Assembly: GCA_002783405.1 (NCBI GenBank)
Contig: PFGG01000013.1
Span: 1-34,123 of the forward strand
Length of the DNA: 34,123 bases
Reading direction: 5' to 3'
Origin: a bacterium (Candidatus Blackallbacteria) CG13_big_fil_rev_8_21_14_2_50_49_14
GTDB lineage: Bacteria; Cyanobacteriota; Sericytochromatia; UBA7694
Shown here: positions 1 through 8,261 of the stretch, in pieces
Layout: each line of letters starts with the position of its first letter
Numbering within the stretch: the stretch's first letter is position 1
Program-made: the position numbers and the translations under genes
The notes under the pieces: model-generated
Databases searched by the model: none
What the model saw: the letters and a program-made list of their open reading frames with translations, nothing else
What the model was told of the DNA's origin: nothing

Positions 1-583
1 GCAAACGCATCCGCTCTTGATTTGACAATTTCTCCCAATTTGGAATTTCCTGTAGTTCATTATAATCACGTGCCGTCAATCCCGCTTCGCCCGCTTTTTT
101 GAAAAACATCGGTGTCTGAAGCGCAGGCCCTGGCGTCAGGGCTGGCCATGAGAGCAAAAGATCGGCCTGAAAACTGGTTTTTCGCCGCAGGAGAAAGTAA
201 ATTCTTGCCTCACGGGTTTGCCTGTGAAGCAAAAGCACAGCATAATCTGACAAGCCATCCTGGTCGAAGTCTGCCCGGATCAAAGTGACCCCCCGATCGC
301 TTTCTGACAAGGCAGGAAGGTAATCTTCTGGATTGGCCAGACGGTAGGCTGGCAGATTGTTTTGTAGAAAAACTGCAAGTTCTTTCTCAAGGGGCTGAAG
401 TGGGGGCTTGGCCTGGGTTGGCAGGCTCAGCAGACTGCTGAGCAGCATTCCACAGCACATGTTCAGAATTTGCCGATGAGCCGTTTTGCGTTTTTGCTTG
501 TCGCGTCTTTGCCGCATGGGTCGATTCAATCCGTTCAGGGGGAGAACCCAAGTGGTTAATCGAAGGTTGAGAGGGGTGTGCAT
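1..583 (-). CDS. Secreted protein with a DxDxDG-like calcium-binding motif, cut by the left edge
   Basis: The frame is open from an ATG at 583 down to the window edge, giving 194 visible residues with no stop. A long basic stretch (residues 24-38) precedes a hydrophobic segment at about 42-58 (MCCGMLLSSLLSLPTQA), which looks like a signal peptide. The mature part contains DFDQDGLSDYAV at about 105-116, typical of EF-hand-like or FG-GAP/VCBS-type secreted proteins. The start is uncertain: the methionine at residue 23 would leave a more normal n-region before the signal helix, and neither start has a strong Shine-Dalgarno. The function is not recognised. The C-terminus lies outside the window. 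Confidence 0.65.
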   Translation of the reverse strand, partial: MHTPLNLRLTTWVLPLNGLNRPMRQRRDKQKRKTAHRQILNMCCGMLLSSLLSLPTQAKPPLQPLEKELAVFLQNNLPAYRLANPEDYLPALSESDRGVTLIRADFDQDGLSDYAVLLLHRQTREARIYFLLRRKTSFQADLLLSWPALTPGPALQTPMFFKKAGEAGLTARDYNELQEIPNWEKLSNQERMRL

Positions 584-681
584 TTTTGACATATTCTCAA
601 CATACACTTAAACAAAAAAATGGACAAGAGGGGCATGCCTGCTGCTGAACTGGAGTGGGCGGTCAGGGGGCCAGAAAGCCA

Positions 682-714
682 ATTATAACGAGCGTATCTT
701 GACGTTAAGGTCAA
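682..714 (-). promoter_or_regulatory. Candidate promoter with inverted repeat upstream of the left-edge gene
   Basis: On the minus strand a TATAAT hexamer (687-682) lies about 100 bp upstream of the start at 583. An inverted repeat TTGAC-6-GTCAA at 699-714 overlaps where a -35 region would sit, but the TTGACC hexamer is 21 bp from the -10, which is too far for a normal promoter. This is a weak call. Confidence 0.25.
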
Positions 715-727
715 ACGAACTTTTGCG

Positions 728-1513
728 TTAACCAGGGAATGCTTCAAGCAATTCTATGACTCTTTTAAACTCGATTTGATTCTGTTCTTCAGATTCTTTT
801 GAAAGTGCGCTCTGAAGCGCTGAAAGGGCTGATTTGGCCTTCAAATTTCCGAGGGCCTTTGCCGTTGCATACCTGACATCGGCATCTTGATCCTGGAGAC
901 TCTGAATCAGGTCGGGAACTGCGCTGGAATCTTGCAGTTTACCCAGGGCTTCGGCTGCGTAATACCTCACATTCCGATTCAGATCCTGAAGGGCCTGAAC
1001 CAAAGCTGGTACAGCGGAAGGATCTCCCAGTTTGCCCAAATTTTTTGCGGCAAAATACCTTGGCACTGAATTTTCATCGCTTAAATCTTGAAGGGTTTGG
1101 AGCAAGGCAGGGAGCGCAGAAGGATCTCCCAAATCACCCAAGGCATCGATCACAAAGGTTCTTACTCCAACGTCTTGATCTTGCAGGACTGGAAGCAAAG
1201 CTGAGACGGCACTGCGATCTTTTAATTTTCCCAGGGCTTCTGCAACAGACATTCTGACTTCAGCGCTTTGATCTTGGAGTGCGCTCAGCAAGGGCCTGAC
1301 AGCAGAGGGAGCTCCAGATTCACCCAGGGCTTTCGCTGCTGCTACGCGAATCTCAGGATTCTCAGATTTCAGCTCTGAGATTGAGGCTTGCAATGCCAGC
1401 GTTTCTTGAGGGGACTCTGTTGCTTGTTTGTTCTGGGATTGAAACCAGGTAGAACAGCCTGTTACTAAGCACAGGTTTGACAAGATCAGCAGGGCGAAGA
1501 TACGTGGGTTCAT
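728..1513 (-). CDS. HEAT-repeat (PBS-lyase type) lipoprotein
   Basis: This 261-aa protein has a lipoprotein signal: a hydrophobic segment at residues 5-18 ending in VTGC with the lipidated Cys at 20. From about residue 40 to 250 it consists of tandem repeats of about 31 residues of the type VRxxAAxALGxLxDxSAVPxLxxxLQDxD, the signature of PBS-lyase HEAT repeats. Such repeats form an alpha-solenoid used for protein binding. The chromophore-lyase activity of the family's name is not implied. Being a lipoprotein, it probably acts in the periplasm or at a membrane face as a scaffold. No clear partner gene is adjacent. The start at 1513 is supported by the signal peptide; the Shine-Dalgarno is weak. 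The repeat boundaries are clear; the specific role is unknown. Confidence 0.85.
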   Translation of the reverse strand: MNPRIFALLILSNLCLVTGCSTWFQSQNKQATESPQETLALQASISELKSENPEIRVAAAKALGESGAPSAVRPLLSALQDQSAEVRMSVAEALGKLKDRSAVSALLPVLQDQDVGVRTFVIDALGDLGDPSALPALLQTLQDLSDENSVPRYFAAKNLGKLGDPSAVPALVQALQDLNRNVRYYAAEALGKLQDSSAVPDLIQSLQDQDADVRYATAKALGNLKAKSALSALQSALSKESEEQNQIEFKRVIELLEAFPG

Positions 1514-1754
1514 TTGTTACGCTCATTTCAAACTAAGCGACCCAGCTACCTCAGTTTTGAAGTGTGAGGTATCCGATGCTTTAAAATTATTATTTTATAA
1601 GTGAATTAAGTATACTTGTTTTGATTGCCCAATGGACTTGTTTTTTTTGATTTTAAACACGTTGAAGTGCTAAAGCAGTGTTTGGCTCAAGGAGCGCTTC
1701 AAAGGGGCTGGAGTTGGAGAAAATCGCTTCCTGGGATAAGATAAGGTATTTGTA

Positions 1755-2006
1755 TTGGAAGGAGATTCCAGAACCCAGTTTGATTCCAGAGTCTCACCCC
1801 AAGAAGGTGAAAGGGTACTAACCAAGCATGATGTCAGCGCATTTGCGGGAACTTCCCTGGAGCAAATCTTGCTAAACAATCAAACTGCCCTCAAGCATTT
1901 AGGTAAAGCGATTTCTTTGGATGCAACCTATAGAACTCAAGCTCAACAAGACAAAGATTTAGAGGGGATCCAACACATGCAGGAATTCAAAATGCTTCTC
2001 AAATAA
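1755..2006 (+). pseudogene. Decayed C-terminal fragment of a TPR-repeat protein
   Basis: The last roughly 45 residues of this short frame (ALKHLGKAISLDATYRTQAQ, then a conserved-looking tail ending FKMLLK) match the way many TPR proteins end: one helix-turn-helix TPR unit followed by a tail of the type 'DPDFEPLRxDPRFQxLL'. The first 35 or so residues look nothing like a TPR, and no other frame upstream (1514-1755) restores more repeats. I read this as the 3' end of a gene whose front part has been lost. A genuine 83-aa protein is possible but less likely. Confidence 0.4.
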
Positions 2007-2032
2007 GTAGTGAAGTCCGGATCATTGCTTTT

Positions 2033-2257
2033 GTGGACATGATGATATTTAGCGTTGTTGCAGGCATACTCTGTAGCAAACTGATCCGCAGAAAATGGGA
2101 AGATATTGAATTTCTAAGTCTTCGCGTTTTGGGGGTAAGTGTGCTTTGTCTTATTCCACTCTATTTTTTACCGGTCTCAGATTTTGCTCTGGTCGTTATC
2201 TTGGCCCATATATTTGTCTTCTGGCTTAATATGGCCATGTTTAGGTTTTCGTTTTAA
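2033..2257 (+). CDS. Small hypothetical membrane protein
   Basis: A 74-residue frame starts at GTG 2033, with ATG alternatives at 2039 and 2042. It encodes two clear hydrophobic segments (about residues 3-16 and 32-70) separated by a charged stretch (SKLIRRKWEDIEF). That profile suits a small integral membrane protein with two or three helices. No Shine-Dalgarno is obvious and no family is recognised. It follows the TPR remnant closely and might be part of the same decayed locus. Confidence 0.35.
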   Translation: MDMMIFSVVAGILCSKLIRRKWEDIEFLSLRVLGVSVLCLIPLYFLPVSDFALVVILAHIFVFWLNMAMFRFSF

Positions 2258-2261
2258 TGGG

Positions 2262-2292
2262 CAAACTGGGTTAGGTTTGCAAACCCAGCTTG
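2262..2292. repeat. Hairpin sharing its stem with the 25.2-kb hairpin
   Basis: CAAACTGGGTT (2262-2272) faces AACCCAGCTTG (2282-2292), an 11-bp stem with one mismatch. It lies between the small + strand ORF ending at 2257 and the - strand gene ending at 2361, so it may serve as a terminator of converging genes, although there is no T-run. The same 11-mer occurs in the hairpin at 25207-25247 and in inverted form at 1772-1782. Confidence 0.45.
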
Positions 2293-2360
2293 GAAATGAA
2301 AATAAGAATGAATTTCTCCAGTCTGGGGTTTTGGGGTAAATCTAATATCATAGGTTTAAC

Positions 2361-5300
2361 TTATTCTTGGATTGCATCTGAAATGATCTGTTGAACTTTA
2401 TCTGGTTGCCAGTACTTGATTGAAAGGGTCTCAAAAGGCATTGCTACTTGATTCTCGACAAAACTCAGTTTTTTTAGAAAATGACCCTGGCCAGCCATGA
2501 AACCATCACGGGTTACAAATAAGTTTGAGTTTGGGAAATCATAAAGTGTTCCCAGCTTTTTAAGGGGTGTTATTTCCCATACTTCAAGGGCGTTTCCTCG
2601 CAAGGGAATGTAGATGAGCCCTCTGTCATAAAATGGATTTGCCACAAGATTTTCAAGCGGGATGGTCCCACTTTGTTGTTCCTGCTCTAAATCATAGATG
2701 CTCACTTCTTCAGCATCGTGTTTTGAAAGTAAATATTTGTTTTTTACGAGTGCGAACCGTTCTCCAAACTTCAAATTGTTTGTTTTGATCCGTTTCAGAA
2801 CCGTGAACTGTGAGTTCAGGAGTAAAAGTTCGTTTTCATTTTCAATCAGGAGATACTCTTGGTTTGAAACCATCTGTAGGCAATTTGGTATGGATTTGAT
2901 CAGTTTTAAATTGGTTGAATCAATAATATCAAGGTTTTTGTCGAAGCCATGGTCTACCAAAATGAATTTGCCGAATTGAATCAATTTGCTATCATAGTAA
3001 ATCGAATTGAGTTGCGTACTTGCGATAATTTGTCCAGATTGAAGCTCTCTTTTCGTTATCAGATCTTCTCTTTGCAAACTGTACAAAAATGGAGATTGAA
3101 GAATGCCTCTCTTAAGTTGATAGGCATCGAATGAATCGGTGTCTTGACGAAAAGTATATTTTTGTTTTTCATCGTTAAGATCAATAAAACTGATCCAGTC
3201 TTCAAAATAATCGCTTGCAAGATAATGATTTTTCAGCAAGGCATTTGTAATGAAGGGGAAACTTTGGGGGGGCTTGTTTTCAAGAGCAGGAAAAACACCT
3301 GTTTTTAGCATAAGGTTGCGCTTGGATGAGGGGAAAACTTTATCTGGATTGAAAAGGTGACTCACCGACCCTGCTTGAAGAACATATCTTTCAGCATCGT
3401 TCTCCGGAACAGATAAAGTTTGTAGAAGGGATAAGGATTTGAGATCCCAAATTTCCAAGTGCCCCTGAGTTATAAGGGTAATTTTTTGTTCACCGAGATC
3501 AAAATCTGAGTGCTCTGCCCATTCTTTCTCAATTTTTTGAGTCTTAAGATTGAACAATACAAGTTTATGTTTGTTGGAAAGTGCAAGATGTGTGCGGTTT
3601 GCTATGATTTTCTGAATCTCTTGAAAACTGCCAAATTCTTTTATTTTATGCAGGTCAAGTGAGAATGCTTTCACTTGACCTGAATTTAGACCTATGTAAA
3701 CCCAAGGCTTTGAAAAGGTGATGGCCTTGATCCCCTCTTCGAAATTTAGGTGTTGATATTCCTTACCATTGAGCCGATCTTTGATCAGCAAATTGCCTGA
3801 AACATCTCCCATGAAGAGAAACTCAGAGCTTAAAAAAACGGCTTGGGGTTTTTCTTGGGGGATAATGACGTGGGATAATTTTTTTGTTGAGAGGGTTTTC
3901 AATTGAATCTGGAGATCTTCAGCAGAAGTCAACACTTGATTTTGAGAAAAGGCGATGGTTTGAATTGCTTGATTATGCCTTTTGTTAGAGGAGAGCAATT
4001 GTCCCGTGAGAAGTGCTCTTTCTTCTAAACTGCCATCTTCATAGCCAATGAAAAGACTTTGGTGATTGATATTAAGACTGCTAATCGATTTAGATGAGAG
4101 TGGGCTTAAATATAGGGGTTGCTTGCGTTTTATATCCCAGACTTGATACTGTCTGAACCCTCTGTTGTAGGGCCAGTCATTTTGATGAATTCCCATGACA
4201 TAATACTGATTGAACAAAGCTGTTGGAGCGCTTCCCTCTCGATTTTCAGTATGAAAACCGGCGATTCTTTTGCCTGATTGTGGTGAAAAAACTTCAAAAC
4301 CACTTTCTCCTCCGATGGTTAAATAGTGATTGTTTCTGTTGATTTGATTTAAGCGATCTATCGCTGAAAGATTTTTCAAGTTTGGCGAGCCCGGTTTCCA
4401 GAGATAGAGAAGACTTACTTCACCGCTGTCTGCGAGTAGAAAGTTTCCCTTTTCCAGCGGTTCAAAGGCGATAATATTGCGCTCAGTGGGGGGGATAATT
4501 CCCAATTGAGACCATTTTCCGGCTTGAAATTGCCAGACTTCATATTGAGTGTTGTGTTTCGCCATTATGAATAAATTTTTTGCAGACATTCTGATTTCTA
4601 TTTCTTCAAAATTGGGAAGCGTGCCTGTTTTCAGGGGAGCTAAGTTGAAATTTACAGCCCTTACCTGACAGTGAATCACTTGATTGTAGGTGTAATTTTT
4701 TTTTGAGTGGATGGCCCAAATTTTCTGGTCTTGAATTATGATTTTATCAACTGGGCCATTCAATACTTTTTGTGCTTGAAAATCTTGAAAATCAGGGCCA
4801 GACCATTTTCTGAGTGTTCCACTCTGATGACCTGTCAGCAGATCTTTGCCTTGAAACTGATAGCTGCGAATGGGGTCTTCCGAGTGAATGAGATGCACTG
4901 GGGAGTTGCTTTTTAAACCTGAAATCTTTAAAACAGGTAAAGGGTGTATTGAGACGATTTGACCCGAATGAATCGATGCACTGTGATAGTTTTCAATCCA
5001 GAGTGGAAGATCCGACTTGAAATTCAATTTTCCTTCGGGCAAGGTGTAAACCTTCAATTCAAGTGGGTCTCTACATTTTTCAAGTAAATATTGCGCATTG
5101 ATTTGATGAAAACAGGTATAGCTGAGAATTCCTGCTTCTGCAAATTCTTTGAAAAAGTTTCGGTATTTCAATGTCAGGAGTTGATTCTCTGCATTCCAAA
5201 GTCCTAGGGTATTTCTTGTTTGACTGTAAGTACCCATATAGTCTTTGCTGACTGCAACACTGCTGAGCTTCGTTAAACCATCTGCTTTTACCAGAACTTT

Positions 5301-5375
5301 GAAGGGGGCTTCTGCGTAAGATGGCCAAGAGATCAAGAAACCCAGACAAAGAATAGTGAAAAAATAATGTCTCAT
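2361..5375 (-). CDS. Large secreted beta-propeller (WD40-like) protein
   Basis: This is a 1004-aa protein with a classic signal peptide (MRHYFFTILCLGFLISWPSYA, cleavage likely before EAPFK). The rest consists of many short repeating units of about 40 residues with patterns such as 'S-x-D-G-S-L-E', 'vFsgds/LLIKDR' and 'xVWDIKxK', ending in strands like LEIWDLKSL and LEVWEITPL. This is how WD40 or quinoprotein-like beta-propellers look; the length would allow two or more propellers. No catalytic motif is seen. It is probably a periplasmic or exported binding or scaffold protein. Its codon use is markedly A+T-richer than the polysaccharide genes beyond 7.2 kb. The adjacent FlgG-like lipoprotein gene ends 180 bp upstream, so they may be separate units. 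Function unknown. Confidence 0.8.
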   Translation of the reverse strand: MRHYFFTILCLGFLISWPSYAEAPFKVLVKADGLTKLSSVAVSKDYMGTYSQTRNTLGLWNAENQLLTLKYRNFFKEFAEAGILSYTCFHQINAQYLLEKCRDPLELKVYTLPEGKLNFKSDLPLWIENYHSASIHSGQIVSIHPLPVLKISGLKSNSPVHLIHSEDPIRSYQFQGKDLLTGHQSGTLRKWSGPDFQDFQAQKVLNGPVDKIIIQDQKIWAIHSKKNYTYNQVIHCQVRAVNFNLAPLKTGTLPNFEEIEIRMSAKNLFIMAKHNTQYEVWQFQAGKWSQLGIIPPTERNIIAFEPLEKGNFLLADSGEVSLLYLWKPGSPNLKNLSAIDRLNQINRNNHYLTIGGESGFEVFSPQSGKRIAGFHTENREGSAPTALFNQYYVMGIHQNDWPYNRGFRQYQVWDIKRKQPLYLSPLSSKSISSLNINHQSLFIGYEDGSLEERALLTGQLLSSNKRHNQAIQTIAFSQNQVLTSAEDLQIQLKTLSTKKLSHVIIPQEKPQAVFLSSEFLFMGDVSGNLLIKDRLNGKEYQHLNFEEGIKAITFSKPWVYIGLNSGQVKAFSLDLHKIKEFGSFQEIQKIIANRTHLALSNKHKLVLFNLKTQKIEKEWAEHSDFDLGEQKITLITQGHLEIWDLKSLSLLQTLSVPENDAERYVLQAGSVSHLFNPDKVFPSSKRNLMLKTGVFPALENKPPQSFPFITNALLKNHYLASDYFEDWISFIDLNDEKQKYTFRQDTDSFDAYQLKRGILQSPFLYSLQREDLITKRELQSGQIIASTQLNSIYYDSKLIQFGKFILVDHGFDKNLDIIDSTNLKLIKSIPNCLQMVSNQEYLLIENENELLLLNSQFTVLKRIKTNNLKFGERFALVKNKYLLSKHDAEEVSIYDLEQEQQSGTIPLENLVANPFYDRGLIYIPLRGNALEVWEITPLKKLGTLYDFPNSNLFVTRDGFMAGQGHFLKKLSFVENQVAMPFETLSIKYWQPDKVQQIISDAIQE

Positions 5376-5554
5376 GTTGATTCGCCCCCCAAAACCACTT
5401 AAATCAAAAGCTTCAAATTCGTTTAGTCAAATAATCCAATCTATGCAGAGCTGTCTCAGAAGATTATACTCTTTTTGTATGGATTAAGGGGTCGAGCATT
5501 CCAAATTGGACAATGATCTGTCACTGTTTTGAAAGCAATACGGCGATAAGTCAG

Positions 5555-6721
5555 TTAACCCATGATAGTAGAATGCAATAACGATTCTGGGAGTGTTACG
5601 ATATCCTGTTGCTCTGGTTCAAAGAGCATACCGGATTTTATTGTTCCCATTTCTTTTTCTCCTGGGAAAGCTTGGGTCATCTTGCCTGAATGTTGTGTTC
5701 TGACCAAAACATTTGGTCGCGAATATCCATAGGCTTGTAGACCCTGAGTATTTTCATGTAGATAAAGTGAAATTTTGCCCAGTTCAACTTGATCGCTTTC
5801 GCTGCGTTTAAAATATACTTTTCCAGAAGCCTCGAACCGAATATTCTCTTCAGGAGCTTGATAACCCAAGGGGACAATAATGGGGGGTTCAAGTTTCAGA
5901 CCATGCTCTGAGACCACTTGACCCGCACCATTGATAAAGAGTTTTGCCCGACGAGAGAAACACTGCATGCCCGAATGGGGATCCAGAAATGAAAAGTAAC
6001 CTTTGCCTTCAATCGCTAAATCAAGTGAACGCCCTGTTGTTTTTAGGGTTCCAGCAGCAGACTGATTGGTTTCGTTGGGCGTATCCATTGGAGAAGGGGG
6101 GAGACCTTGAGCAAAAGTAGCTTTATTTTCAGGCTCTTCCAGGGCACCGGCAATGACATAACCAAATGTATTTTGACCGGGTTGACCGTATTGGAAAGTT
6201 CCTGCTTCAGGAATGGCGCTGAAGTAGCCCTTTCCTTCGTTTTTAAGCAATTCAGGATATGAAAAATGAGAAAGTGTGAGGCGACCCACTTCTTTTTCCC
6301 AGATCTTTTGGTTTGTATCGTATGAGATGACCGAACCGTTTTGTAGAATATAAAAACTCTTGCCTTTGGATAGCGTCATTTCAGGTTGTAATACATATCC
6401 TTCAGCACTTTTGATGTGCCCGTCATCGTCTACATGAAATCTACCTATTCGGGTGTAAAAGTAACGGTTTTGAGCTGTATCAAGCAGCCTGAAAAAACCT
6501 GCTCCATCAATTGCTAAATCACCCATATTGCCTGTGGCGACAATTTTTCCTTGGGAATGAAATTTAAAAAAGAGGCGATCAGAAATCTCTGCAAGTGATT
6601 TTACAGAATCTGGTCGGATTTCCAATGCGGTTGAGCTTGGCGTTACAGTTGTGGCGCTGGTACAAGCACTGAATGAAATGGTGAGCAAAAGTAAACTTAC
6701 CGAACCTGTTTTATTGAGCAT
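5555..6721 (-). CDS. Lipoprotein with two tandem FlgE/F/G-like flagellar rod/hook domains
   Basis: The 388-aa product begins with a lipoprotein signal (LLLLTISFSAC, Cys20). Residues about 60-205 read like the core of flagellar rod proteins FlgF/FlgG: GNMGDLAIDGAGFFRL, then YTRIGRFHVDDDGHIKSAEG, LQPEM, a 'GxLTLSHFSYPELL' strand and GQPGQNTFGYVIAGALEEPE. Residues about 220-375 repeat the plan: LDLAIEGKGYFSFLDP, a FINGAGQVVSEHGLKLEP stretch, then 'VELGKISLYLHENTQGL' and 'MGTIKSGMLFEPEQQ'. True FlgG has an N-terminal rod helix and a C-terminal coiled coil; both are absent and a lipid anchor replaces them. No other flagellar gene is nearby. Start 6721 has AGGAA upstream. The domain homology is my reading of motifs and is fairly sure; the role (surface or periplasmic rod-like structure, or a domesticated paralogue) is inference. 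Confidence 0.75.
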   Translation of the reverse strand: MLNKTGSVSLLLLTISFSACTSATTVTPSSTALEIRPDSVKSLAEISDRLFFKFHSQGKIVATGNMGDLAIDGAGFFRLLDTAQNRYFYTRIGRFHVDDDGHIKSAEGYVLQPEMTLSKGKSFYILQNGSVISYDTNQKIWEKEVGRLTLSHFSYPELLKNEGKGYFSAIPEAGTFQYGQPGQNTFGYVIAGALEEPENKATFAQGLPPSPMDTPNETNQSAAGTLKTTGRSLDLAIEGKGYFSFLDPHSGMQCFSRRAKLFINGAGQVVSEHGLKLEPPIIVPLGYQAPEENIRFEASGKVYFKRSESDQVELGKISLYLHENTQGLQAYGYSRPNVLVRTQHSGKMTQAFPGEKEMGTIKSGMLFEPEQQDIVTLPESLLHSTIMG

Positions 6722-6787
6722 TGAGGTATTCCTATCGTAGTGGATTAAAACGTAATCCGTAGTTTTGATTTTAGCAAGTTTTATCCT

Positions 6788-6817
6788 ATTTTAATACAAT
6801 ACGCCGTATTATTTCAA
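6788..6817 (-). promoter_or_regulatory. Promoter with an internal palindrome for the FlgG-like lipoprotein gene
   Basis: Minus strand -35 TTGAAA (6817-6812), 18-bp spacer, -10 TAAAAT (6793-6788), with the gene start about 67 bp downstream. The spacer contains a perfect palindrome AATACG-C-CGTATT (6798-6810), a likely operator for a repressor because it sits between -35 and -10. Confidence 0.45.
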
Positions 6818-7210
6818 CCTGCTAAAATGAGTAATGAGCAGGGTAGGAAAGGTTCCTTTAAATTTGAAAAAATTGCTTGATAACTTTATAAATCGTTCAA
6901 TATCTTGCTGGCAGAGTGTATATTTTATTCAATTTATTTTTCCAATCAAACAATTAGTTTAAGAATATCTTGAAATTTAGATAATTAAAAAGATAAATTG
7001 TTACTTTATCTCTATTTGAATAATTATGTTTTAATTGGATAAATAGATATGTGTATATAAAATAATATTATTGTATTGTATAGTTACTATTTATGCATTG
7101 TTTTATCGAAAATTATTAAATATTTCTAATTGTTTAGTATCGTAGATTAAAGCGATTTTTGCCTGGGACAATGGAGTTAAGCTTTATCCATTGAAAAAAA
7201 TGAGCTGTCT
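6818..7210. other. A+T-rich gene-free gap
   Basis: No coding frame, RNA gene or clear terminator is seen. From about 6880 to 7140 G+C falls to below roughly 20 percent by eye (the line from 6961 has 10 G/C in 60). A 7-bp stem CAATGGA/TCCATTG lies at about 7169-7194, but its A-run does not make it a terminator for the leftward operon that ends at 7211. The gap separates the A+T-rich left part from the polysaccharide locus. Confidence 0.7.
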
Positions 7211-8260
7211 TTAAGGCGTGACACTGCGGGAACGGAACAATTCATAGAGCAGTGCGCCCCCCTGCACGGCCTGCAAGGCTGGCAGGGCTACCTGCATGAT
7301 ATTCTGAAAGCTTTTCATGGGGCCAGAACTGATATAGAGCACATCGCCGGCCTGTAAAAGTACATCGGCTTCCTGGGCCTGTAAGATGGCCTGAAAATCC
7401 AGCACAAACAGTTCGGGCTGACTCAGACGCCCACGAACCAGCAAAACCTGTCTGAGATTCGCTGCGTCTTTGGGGCCTTTGGCATAGGCAATGGCCTGGC
7501 TGACGGTCATGCCATCATGAAACGAAAAACTGTTCTGTTCATAGACTTCACCCAAAACATAGACCTCTTGCTGAGCAATTGAAGGCACATAGAGATAATC
7601 TCCTGGCAAAAGCGGAATATTGTTTTGCAGTTTTCCCTGTTTGACCAGGGCTTCAAAATCGACGGGCAGAACTGTTTGCTTGCGCACCATAAAGGCGTGT
7701 TTGAGGTCTGCCAGTTCGGTGCTGTCATTTTTAATAATTCCCACAGAAAATCCACCGGCCAGACCGATGACATCCAGCACCCGCGTGGGTTGACTGAGAG
7801 AATAGCTACCGGGGCGGTTGACCTTGCCCAAAATGGTAATATTGCGCCCCGCAAACTGATAGGGACTGAGGGTCGGACGTGGATTTTGAATGTATTTTTC
7901 GAGTTCACGTTGGATCTTGGCGCGGGCCGAATCTACCGTCAGGCCGGTGACGGCAATATCGCCAATCAGAGGGCAGGCCAGAATGCCATCGGGCCGCACC
8001 ACCGCCCCCTTCATTTCGAGTTCGGGTTCACCATAGACGCTCAGGTTAAAGGCATCGCCCGGTTGAATGGTATCCACCAAGGCACTTTGCGACTGCAACT
8101 CTGCCAGCCACAGCTCCAGAGATTGATTCGGGCGTTCCAACTGGGCCTGTTCAGGGGCCGTCAGTTGCCGGGGCGGCAGGTTGATTTCCGTTGGACGCTG
8201 GGGGGGCAGAGTTTGATAACAACTGCTGAGTAAGCACAAAAGCAGGATTCCGCGTTTCAT
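7211..8260 (-). CDS. wza: Wza-type outer-membrane polysaccharide export lipoprotein
   Basis: The 349-aa protein has a lipobox (LLLCLLSSC, Cys14). A Poly_export domain (about 65-145) contains DAFNLSVYGEPELEM and VRPDGILACPLIGDIAVTGL. Two SLBB domains follow, the first at ITILGKVNRPGSYSL and the second at EVYVLGEVYEQNSFSF. In the Wza family these domains form the periplasmic and outer-membrane part of the export channel. The length is close to the usual 350-380 residues. It is the last gene of a leftward operon, one base after the Wzz/Wzc-like gene. GGGAG precedes the ATG at a good distance. It should form the export portal for the polymer made by this locus. Confidence 0.9.
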   Translation of the reverse strand: MKRGILLLCLLSSCYQTLPPQRPTEINLPPRQLTAPEQAQLERPNQSLELWLAELQSQSALVDTIQPGDAFNLSVYGEPELEMKGAVVRPDGILACPLIGDIAVTGLTVDSARAKIQRELEKYIQNPRPTLSPYQFAGRNITILGKVNRPGSYSLSQPTRVLDVIGLAGGFSVGIIKNDSTELADLKHAFMVRKQTVLPVDFEALVKQGKLQNNIPLLPGDYLYVPSIAQQEVYVLGEVYEQNSFSFHDGMTVSQAIAYAKGPKDAANLRQVLLVRGRLSQPELFVLDFQAILQAQEADVLLQAGDVLYISSGPMKSFQNIMQVALPALQAVQGGALLYELFRSRSVTP

Positions 8261-8261
8261 T

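Noticed and set aside
7169-7200. A stem CAATGGA/TCCATTG as terminator of the export operon
   Set aside because: The homopolymer run beside it is A on the + strand and precedes the stem on the - strand, so neither orientation gives a stem followed by T.
7625-8233. A 202-codon open frame on the + strand
   Set aside because: It lies fully antisense to the Wza-type gene, whose domains are clear; its translation has no recognisable motif.
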